DNA of 64,000 nt from Paenibacillus pinisoli (GTDB lineage Bacteria; Bacillota; Bacilli; Paenibacillales; Paenibacillaceae): the NCBI RefSeq assembly GCF_003605435.1, contig NZ_QXQB01000004.1, positions 124,001-188,000 on the forward strand. Reading direction: 5' to 3'. Made by a program: the position numbers and the translations under genes. This document shows, one piece after another, positions 58,157 to 64,000 of the stretch. The notes below the pieces were generated by a model that made no database searches, had not been told where the DNA came from, and saw nothing but the letters and a program-made list of their open reading frames with translations. How positions within the stretch are numbered: position 1 is the first letter of the stretch; each line of letters begins with the position of its first letter.

Positions 58157-59140
58157 TTAGCTTCTAACCAGGCTTGCCGCATGAGTGGCCTGATTCCTCC
58201 CGCTGCTCTTCGAAGCATACAGAGCCAGATCAGCTTGATTCAGCAGCGATTGATCAGTATCTCCATATGTTGCGGTAGCAACGCCGATGCTGATCGTAAT
58301 CTGGTATTCGCCCAGCATGGTCGATGCAGCAGTGGCGCAGTATCGGTCTGCGATGGACAGACCCGTCTCTTGGTCCGTATCCGGCAGGATAGCTACGAAC
58401 TCCTCGCCGCCGTAACGGGCGACGATGTCATTCTCCCGAGTCATGGATTGGAGCAAGCGGGCCAGATTGGTCAGCACCTGATCACCGACTGGATGACCAT
58501 ACGTGTCGTTGATATTTTTGAAATGGTCGATATCGATAATGAACAATGAAAACGGCACGTTATTCTCCCGATAGGAGGCGAGAGCGGCCAGCAGCTTTTC
58601 CTGAAAATACCGCCGGTTCCCAAGCCCGGTTAATGTATCCGTCCAAGCCATTGCCTCCAGCTGATGATTGATCCGCAGAAGCTCCTGCTGCTTGGTCTCA
58701 TACTCCGCATGAAGCAGCTCCAGCTTCCGGTTCGCTTCGTTCGTCTTCTGATACAGCTCCTCGAGCCTTGCTTTGCTTTGAAGCACGTCCTTCTCATGCT
58801 CGATTCGCTTGCGCATCGCAAGCACGACGCAGTCGATAAAGGTCTCGCTGTCCCGCTGCTGGCGAACGCCGTTCAGCAAGACGGGCACATCCTGCCCCGT
58901 GCTGGTCCGGAAGGAGACATACATCTCATTCACATGCCCGTGCAGCTGAATATAAGGATAGAAATAGGTGTGAAAAAACAGCTTGTTCGTCACGGACATC
59001 GCGGATTCAATATGCCGTCCCAATAGCTCGCCGCGCTCATAGTCCAGCATGCTCAGCAGAGTCCCATTCACAGACTGGATGATGCCTTCGCTTGAGATGG
59101 AGAAGTAGCCGCATGGCGCCGTATCTAATTGTATATTCAT
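58157..59140 (-). CDS. PAS-GGEEF diguanylate cyclase
   Basis: 327 aa. The N-terminal PAS domain (1-115: APCGYFSISSEGIIQSVNGTLLSMLDYERGELLGRHI) resembles that of B. subtilis RsbP. A coiled coil (about 115-165) leads to a GGEEF domain: DTLTGLGNRRYFQEKL, DIDHFKNINDTYGHPVGDQVL and an intact GGEEF with RxxD inhibitory site (RENDIVARYGGEEF). It should be an active c-di-GMP synthase with product inhibition. It follows the RsbQ-like hydrolase gene by 28 nt on the same strand, as rsbP follows rsbQ, but with cyclase in place of PP2C output. Confidence 0.93.
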   Translation of the reverse strand: MNIQLDTAPCGYFSISSEGIIQSVNGTLLSMLDYERGELLGRHIESAMSVTNKLFFHTYFYPYIQLHGHVNEMYVSFRTSTGQDVPVLLNGVRQQRDSETFIDCVVLAMRKRIEHEKDVLQSKARLEELYQKTNEANRKLELLHAEYETKQQELLRINHQLEAMAWTDTLTGLGNRRYFQEKLLAALASYRENNVPFSLFIIDIDHFKNINDTYGHPVGDQVLTNLARLLQSMTRENDIVARYGGEEFVAILPDTDQETGLSIADRYCATAASTMLGEYQITISIGVATATYGDTDQSLLNQADLALYASKSSGRNQATHAASLVRS

Positions 59141-59168
59141 TTTCCTACCGACTGCCTTTCTTCATGAG

Positions 59169-59975
59169 TTAGCCGTTTGCCGCCAAATATTCCTTGATCA
59201 GCACCGTCGTTTCCGCCGGATGGCTTAAGTGCGGATAATGGCCTTTGGCCGTCATTTGCCGGAGCGTGCTGTTTTTCAGGTGGCTATGCAGATAATGCCC
59301 GACTTCGACGGGCGCGATGCTGTCTTCCGAGCATTGAAGAATCAGCGTCGGGATCGAGGCTGAGTCCAAGTCCTCGCGGCAATCGGAGTAGAAGGTCACT
59401 TCGGCGAATTGTCTGGCGATATGCGGATCTCTGGAGCAGAAGCTCTTCTCCAGCTCCTCTGTCAGCTCGCGCCGGTCCGAATTCATGACGATGGGCGCCA
59501 GGTAGCTGGCCCAGCCGATGAAATTCATTTGCATCATCTGCAGCAGCTCGTCAATATCGGTGCGCTCGAATCCGCCGTAATAATTCGGCATATCGTTGAC
59601 ATAACATGGGGAAGGTCCCAACATGACGATACGGCTGAAGTGATGGGGCGCGCGAATGGATGCCAGCATGCCGATCATGCTGCTGACGGAATGGCCGACG
59701 AATATGGCGTCCCGCACATCCAGCGCCTCCATAATATCCAGCACATCTTGGGCATATCCTTGCAGGTCATTATATTTGTGAGAATCATAGCAATCAAGTT
59801 GAGAGTTGCCCGAGCCTACGTAATCGAATAAGACAATGCGATAGTCGTCCGCAAAGCCCGGCACAATAAAGCGCCACATATCCTGATCGCAGCCGAACCC
59901 GTGAGCGAGCACCATGGTCCGGCTTCCTGTGCCAAGCACCTTGACATTATTGCGTTTCAATACATTAACGGTCAT
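59169..59975 (-). CDS. rsbQ: RsbQ-like alpha/beta hydrolase
   Basis: 268 aa, the length of B. subtilis RsbQ (269). NNVKVLGTGSRTMVLAHGFGCDQDMWRFIVPGF is the RsbQ/KAI2-type oxyanion region. The triad is Ser96 in VGHSVSSMIG, Asp near 218 in CSEDSIAP and His near 246 in KGHYPHLSHP, at positions matching RsbQ (96, 219, 247) within one residue. GGAGGGG precedes ATG 59975. In RsbQ-PAS modules the hydrolase makes or delivers a small hydrophobic ligand to the PAS domain; here the partner is the PAS-GGEEF protein downstream. Confidence 0.92.
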   Translation of the reverse strand: MTVNVLKRNNVKVLGTGSRTMVLAHGFGCDQDMWRFIVPGFADDYRIVLFDYVGSGNSQLDCYDSHKYNDLQGYAQDVLDIMEALDVRDAIFVGHSVSSMIGMLASIRAPHHFSRIVMLGPSPCYVNDMPNYYGGFERTDIDELLQMMQMNFIGWASYLAPIVMNSDRRELTEELEKSFCSRDPHIARQFAEVTFYSDCREDLDSASIPTLILQCSEDSIAPVEVGHYLHSHLKNSTLRQMTAKGHYPHLSHPAETTVLIKEYLAANG

Positions 59976-60118
59976 AGGGAATCCCCTCCGGGAAATAGAT
60001 GATCAATGACGGGGAGAAGCTTATTCCTATTATAACGAATATACAATTGAAATGAAGGACAAAAAATTACAAAATTCGCCATAGAGGTTGTTTTTTTGCC
60101 TACGTTATGCCATATCGT

Positions 60119-60166
60119 TCTAATTTTATTTTAAGCTTCCTCGCTTATACTTTAAGCATTCTCAGA
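60119..60166 (+). promoter_or_regulatory. Direct repeats upstream of third two-component system
   Basis: TTTAAGC occurs at 60130 and 60151 (two turns apart), with the related TCTAATT at 60119 and TCTCAGA at 60160. The same motif family precedes the SBP gene at 62381. Confidence 0.5.
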
Positions 60167-60186
60167 CTCGGAAAGGTTGGAAGGGT

Positions 60187-60885
60187 ATGCAGGTGCTGGT
60201 AATAGAAGACGATGTGTCATTAATGCATGCCGTCTCCAGCGTATTTCGTGAAGAAGGCTTCAATGTGCACGAATCGTTGTGCGGTGACGAAGGTCTATTC
60301 ATGGCAGAGCAAGATATATACGATCTGATCATATTGGATGTAATGCTGCCGGGGATGAGCGGCATTGCGCTTATTCATCATCTCAGGGCGCAAGGCATTA
60401 TGACGCCAATTCTGCTGCTTTCGGCAGTGGATGTGATTGAACGCAGGGTGCAGGGGCTCGACGCGGGTGCGGATGATTATGTGGTCAAGCCCGTTGCCTT
60501 CCCTGAACTGCTGGCCCGTTCAAGAGCGATTCTGCGCAGGCATGGCAAGCTGGGCGAGACTGGTGACATTAGAGTCGGAGGCGTGATCCTCCGGCCCAGA
60601 ATTCAAGAAGGCTTCGTCAGCGAAGTTTCGCTGAAGCTCTCGGCCAAAGAATATGAGCTGCTGGAGTTTCTGCTTATTAACCGGAATCAGATTCTGACCC
60701 GCGAGCAGATTTTGGACCGTATATGGGGATTTGATACAGATTCGGGGGCAGGCATCGTAGATTTGTACATTCATTATTTGAGGAAGAAGCTGACGGCCAA
60801 TGGTTGTTCTGATCTGATCCAAACGGTTCGTGGCATAGGTTACATGGTAAAGGGGAAAGCCGATGTTCCGAAAAACGAAAACTAG
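60187..60885 (+). CDS. OmpR-family response regulator
   Basis: 232 aa. QVLVIEDDVSLMHAVSSVF, phosphoacceptor Asp in LIILDVMLPGMSG, Lys in YVVKPVA; winged helix ends TVRGIGYMVKGK. It overlaps the kinase by 23 nt. The likely targets, from shared 11-bp repeats, are its own promoter and the solute-binding protein at 62381. Confidence 0.92.
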   Translation: MQVLVIEDDVSLMHAVSSVFREEGFNVHESLCGDEGLFMAEQDIYDLIILDVMLPGMSGIALIHHLRAQGIMTPILLLSAVDVIERRVQGLDAGADDYVVKPVAFPELLARSRAILRRHGKLGETGDIRVGGVILRPRIQEGFVSEVSLKLSAKEYELLEFLLINRNQILTREQILDRIWGFDTDSGAGIVDLYIHYLRKKLTANGCSDLIQTVRGIGYMVKGKADVPKNEN

Positions 60886-62173
60886 GCTGACGCTGCTGAA
60901 CGCTTCCGTCATGTTCCTTATTCTCGCTTTGCTGGGGTCGAGCATGTATGTGTACTTGCGCACCGCCATTATAGGGCAGATCGATCATGCCCTGCAAACG
61001 CGGGCAGCTGAATATACATTTCAGAGACCGCAGACGGCGGTGCTCTTCAGTGAGGGAGTTGCCGCCGGCATTGCCTCCATCGGGACCTTTAACGTGACGT
61101 CGCGCGCTTATGAACGTTCCATTAATACGATTGTGTGGGATGAGGAGCTTACCCCCTTAACCACGCTTATACCGGAGAGGTATCCCGTCCAGCTAGTAGA
61201 GAAGCTGAAACGCTCTATTCATCTGACGGACCAGTTCAATATTCGGCATGACGGATTGGTCTATCGGGTTATGAATATCAAGATTACGGAAGATAATGCA
61301 AAGGCGCTCAGCTATATTTCCATAATGGATCATGATGGCTACATACAATTAATTAGCGATATCAGCACGGAGACAGGCATGCTGAATGTGGTGATGGGAC
61401 TTATCGTCATAGGCATCGTATTCGGCGGCGGGTTATCGATCTTTGCCGGCCTGTATCTGGCTGAGCGCGCGCTGGTGCCTATCCGGCTGTCGTGGGAGAA
61501 GCAGCAGCAATTTGTAGCGGACGCTTCGCATGAGCTGCGGACTCCGCTCGCCGTCCTGCATACACATACCGAGCTGCTGCTTCGCCATCCAGACCATACG
61601 ATCGAGCAGGACAGCCGTGAAATCTCGACAATCCTTAATGAAATACGGCGAATGAAGAAGATGGTCAACGGGCTGCTGACATTGTCGCAGACCGATGCGG
61701 ACAAGCTTGAGCTTCATATGAAGCCGGTTCTGTTGGGGCGTCTATCGGAGCAAGTGTTAAAGCAAGTCATGCCGCTTGCTTCTCTTAAGGATATCGATTT
61801 ATCCTGGCAAGTGAAACCTGATATCGTGGTGCATGGGGATGAGGAACGGCTTCAGCAATTGCTCATGATTGTATTGGATAATGCGATCAAATATACACCT
61901 ATAAACGGAACCGTCCATCTCACATGCAAGGCTTCCTCCGGATATGCCGCCTTGACAGTCACTGATAACGGAAACGGAGTTGACGCCGTGGATTTGCCGT
62001 ATATCTTTGACCGGTTTTATCGGGGAGACAAAGGCCGTACCCGCACGGAAGGAGGGGCTGGACTTGGCTTATCCATTGCCAAATGGATCGTTACGAGACA
62101 CAACGGCAGGATTGAGGCATCCAGCGTCCAGTATCAGGGGACGAAGATTACGATTGCACTGCCAGCCTTATAG
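60863..62173 (+). CDS. Sensor histidine kinase
   Basis: 436 aa. Two transmembrane helices (about 13-35 and 172-195) flank a ~135-aa extracellular domain. There is a short HAMP-like linker (ALVPIRLSWEKQQQ). H box FVADASHELRTPLAVLHTHTELLL; ATPase boxes LDNAIKYTPINGTVHL, DNGNGV, GGAGLGLSIAKWIVTRHNG. BaeS/CpxA-like in style. Partner of the preceding regulator. Confidence 0.93.
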   Translation: MFRKTKTRLTLLNASVMFLILALLGSSMYVYLRTAIIGQIDHALQTRAAEYTFQRPQTAVLFSEGVAAGIASIGTFNVTSRAYERSINTIVWDEELTPLTTLIPERYPVQLVEKLKRSIHLTDQFNIRHDGLVYRVMNIKITEDNAKALSYISIMDHDGYIQLISDISTETGMLNVVMGLIVIGIVFGGGLSIFAGLYLAERALVPIRLSWEKQQQFVADASHELRTPLAVLHTHTELLLRHPDHTIEQDSREISTILNEIRRMKKMVNGLLTLSQTDADKLELHMKPVLLGRLSEQVLKQVMPLASLKDIDLSWQVKPDIVVHGDEERLQQLLMIVLDNAIKYTPINGTVHLTCKASSGYAALTVTDNGNGVDAVDLPYIFDRFYRGDKGRTRTEGGAGLGLSIAKWIVTRHNGRIEASSVQYQGTKITIALPAL

Positions 62174-62222
62174 TTATTCATTTTGCCTATTGTCGCAGCG
62201 CCTTTATATTTTTTGAGTTTAT

Positions 62223-62248
62223 GCCTCCATTCGTGGAGGCTTTTTTTG
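62223..62248 (+). terminator. Rho-independent terminator
   Basis: GCCTCCA, loop TTCG, TGGAGGC, then seven Ts. Confidence 0.92.
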
Positions 62249-62282
62249 TTTGTTTGCCGCTACCATTGAATTGCCATCGTCT

Positions 62283-62321
62283 TTTAAGCTTCGTTTAAAC
62301 TTCTCTAAGACAATTCTAAGA
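62283..62321 (+). promoter_or_regulatory. Four direct repeats, probable response-regulator array
   Basis: TTTAAGC (62283), TTTAAAC (62294), TCTAAGA (62304) and TCTAAGA (62315) are spaced 11, 10 and 11 bp. This is the spacing expected of OmpR/PhoB-type dimers on one face of DNA, just before the SBP promoter. Confidence 0.6.
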
Positions 62322-62380
62322 GAACTCCTTCATGCTGACCAATGGATAACCATTAAAAGCTTGAAAGGGGAAAGAAACGA

Positions 62381-63826
62381 ATGAAGTATACGCTGCGGAG
62401 AGGGTTTATCTATTGGATGCTGCTCTTAATATTTTTAGCCGGTTGCAGTTCGAAGAATGGAGACGGACAATCGCAGGCCATCGACCCGGACAAACCGGTA
62501 ACGTTAAAGGTTGCTTTTATTAATGAACAGATGTTCTACCAAAGCTACGGCAATGTGTTCAGCGCCAAATATCCGAATGTGCAATTCGAGGTCATCTCGA
62601 CGATGGATGCAGCCATGAGCAAGGATCCTGCGCAAGCGATGATCGACCTGGTTGACGAGACCCAGCCGGATGTCGTGATGCTGACCATGGCGCAATATGA
62701 AGCGATGGCTGCGGACGGCCGATTATATGAATTGGATTCGATGGTCACGCAAAGCGGATTCCAGTTGGAGCAAATGGTAGAAGGAGTGGTTCAACTGCTG
62801 CGCGATGCAGGAGGAGGCAAGCTCTACGGACTTGCACCTACCTTCAATACCAACGCACTGTACTACAACAAAGATTTATTCGCGAAATACGGTGTGCCGG
62901 AGCCTACGGATTTCATGACCTGGGAAGAAGTGCTCAAGCTGGCTGCGCGTTTCCCGACGGACGGGGATGACAACTCAAGGATTTATGGCCTTGCAAGCTC
63001 CATGTTTGCCCAAGACCCGTTCCAACTCATAAAGGACATGGCGGCTGCCAAAGGCTTGAATTATTTGAATGCGGATGCGACAGAGCTGACTATGTCGGAG
63101 CCGGAATGGAGAGAGATCTTCCGTGAGGTTGTGGAGGGCTATCAGTCCAAAACCGTTCATCAGCCTGTACCGCCGCAAGGAGACGGGGGGATGATGTTCT
63201 CAGCGGACAGCATGCTCTTCAACAACGGACGGGCAGCGATGGTTATCGATAACTCCAGCATGATTAATTTCATGGGCGGAGGCATGGCGATGGTCAGTTC
63301 GACAGACGGCTCCGACACGTCCAGCAGCCAGCCGGAGAAAGTGAACATGGGGATCGTGACAGCGCCGGTTGATGCTGCTACGCCGGATATGACAAGCGCT
63401 TATACGGTATCGCAAATTTTCTCCATCAACGCCGCATCGTCCCAGACGGATATCGCGTGGGCCTTCATCCAGTATGTTCATGGGGATGAAGCCGCCAAAA
63501 TCAGGTCGAATACAGCAATCGATTTGCAATCGCGCCTCGGATACGAGACGAATGCCGATGGCGTTAATCTGGAGCCGTTTTACAAGCTTAAGCCTCTGCC
63601 GATGGAGACGACAAGCTGGTATCCTAAGGGCTTCCGCAGCAGCTTCGGCAAAATTGCGAGTGAAGAGATCAGCGCAGCATCAAGCGGAAGCAAAAGTGCG
63701 GATGAAGCTTTCGATTCGATTATTAGCAGAGGAGCGGAAGCGTTAGCGGAAGCTAATCTGAGCGGGGAGAAGGAGCAAGGAGGCGGAGGTGGCGGATTTG
63801 GAGCAAGCGTCATGTTCGCAGGATAG
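62381..63826 (+). CDS. Extracellular solute-binding lipoprotein before ABC ATPase
   Basis: 481 aa. Lipobox IFLAGC (Cys near 22), then VTLKVAFINEQMFYQSYGNVFSAKYPNVQFEVIST, QPDVVMLTMAQYEAMAADGRLYELD, GKLYGLAPTFNTNALYYNKDLFAKYGVPEPTDFMTWEEV and a late GRAAMVIDN: family-1 binding-protein fold. The end is Gly-rich (GGGGGFG) because that DNA also holds the SD of the overlapping ATPase gene. It is related to the pair at 36650-39234. The neighbouring ATPase looks exporter/MacB-like rather than importer-like, so a classical uptake role is not certain. Confidence 0.9.
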   Translation: MKYTLRRGFIYWMLLLIFLAGCSSKNGDGQSQAIDPDKPVTLKVAFINEQMFYQSYGNVFSAKYPNVQFEVISTMDAAMSKDPAQAMIDLVDETQPDVVMLTMAQYEAMAADGRLYELDSMVTQSGFQLEQMVEGVVQLLRDAGGGKLYGLAPTFNTNALYYNKDLFAKYGVPEPTDFMTWEEVLKLAARFPTDGDDNSRIYGLASSMFAQDPFQLIKDMAAAKGLNYLNADATELTMSEPEWREIFREVVEGYQSKTVHQPVPPQGDGGMMFSADSMLFNNGRAAMVIDNSSMINFMGGGMAMVSSTDGSDTSSSQPEKVNMGIVTAPVDAATPDMTSAYTVSQIFSINAASSQTDIAWAFIQYVHGDEAAKIRSNTAIDLQSRLGYETNADGVNLEPFYKLKPLPMETTSWYPKGFRSSFGKIASEEISAASSGSKSADEAFDSIISRGAEALAEANLSGEKEQGGGGGGFGASVMFAG

Positions 63827-64000
63827 CCTCGAGGAGAATAGTCAAGAACGCGAAAAGAGTGCTTCGTATCCAGAGCCTATTGTCAGCTTATCTGGCATTT
63901 GCAAAACATTCGGGTCCGGTACTACGAAGATTCATGTGCTGAAGGGGGTCGATATGCGCTTGAACATGGGCCAGCTTGCCATACTGAAGGGAAGATCGGG
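63789..64000 (+). CDS. ABC transporter ATP-binding protein (3' truncated by window)
   Basis: The frame overlaps the SBP gene and runs off the window. It starts at GTG 63789 (AAGGAGG at 5 nt) or TTG 63798. About 45 residues precede the fold: IVSLSGICKTFGSGTTKIHVLKGVDMRLNMGQLAILKGRSG, where the final residues are the beginning of Walker A (GRSGSGK type). The TTKIHVLKGVDM spacing is that of MacB/LolD-type ATPases. The following permease should be FtsX-like, which would need the sequence beyond the window. Confidence 0.82.
   Translation, partial: MADLEQASCSQDSLEENSQEREKSASYPEPIVSLSGICKTFGSGTTKIHVLKGVDMRLNMGQLAILKGRS

Overview
The window looks like chromosomal DNA of a Paenibacillus-type Firmicute (Bacillota). 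Shine-Dalgarno sites are strong (AAGGAGG-like), TTG and GTG starts are frequent, GC content is moderate, and surface proteins carry three SLH domains. There are many lipoproteins and small one- and two-component regulators, and Zur- and Fur-type operators of Bacillus style. I see no rRNA, tRNA, phage, CRISPR array or intact insertion sequence.

Layout. 0-2.3 kb: 3' part of a repeat-rich SLH surface protein. 2.4-5.8 kb: two-component system plus BcrAB-type ABC transporter. 5.8-8.4 kb: HxlR regulator divergent from a YCII-like/DinB pair, then an APH-fold kinase. 8.6-11.2 kb: PadR, two DUF1048 proteins and a DrrAB-type exporter. 11.3-15.5 kb: MerR with a frameshifted esterase, epoxide hydrolase/AraC pair, SF0329-like protein. 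15.7-20 kb: surface 5'-nucleotidase, membrane-anchored hydrolase, and a His-rich ZinT lipoprotein behind two Zur boxes. 20-26.6 kb: MerR/SDR pair, acetate transporter, SDR, TetR-GNAT, quinone-reductase/HxlR pair. 26.6-27.7 kb: tandem array of 51-bp units. 27.8-33.4 kb: guanylate-kinase-like gene, ferric-siderophore binding protein, AraC-binding-protein fusion regulator, YtrABC-like operon. 33.6-36.5 kb: compact four-gene operon with two cytoplasmic thioredoxin-like proteins, an ABC half-transporter and a 59-aa peptide with eight cysteines. 36.6-39.2 kb: two tandem solute-binding lipoproteins, divergent from that operon. 39.2-49 kb: LysR/deaminase, BBE-type oxidase, two-component system with a second copy of the membrane-anchored hydrolase, RidA with a structured leader, an SLH protein, AraC/LysE. 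49.5-57.3 kb: seven-bladed propeller SLH protein, NarL-type two-component system, redox/MFS operon. 57.3-58.1 kb: second 51-bp-unit array. 58.1-60 kb: RsbQ-like hydrolase with a PAS-GGEEF diguanylate cyclase. 60.2-64 kb: OmpR-type two-component system, solute-binding lipoprotein and the start of an ABC ATPase cut by the window edge.

The strongest leads for something undescribed are: (1) the Cys-rich peptide/thioredoxin/ABC operon, which I read as a candidate disulfide-rich or modified peptide secretion system; (2) the two 51-bp repeat arrays about 30 kb apart, both between convergent genes, with the same internal hairpin and the same boundary boxes; (3) 11-bp-spaced direct repeats that link response regulators to targets, including one motif shared by two paralogous hydrolase genes 26 kb apart. 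All functional statements are inferred from sequence patterns; no database search was run.
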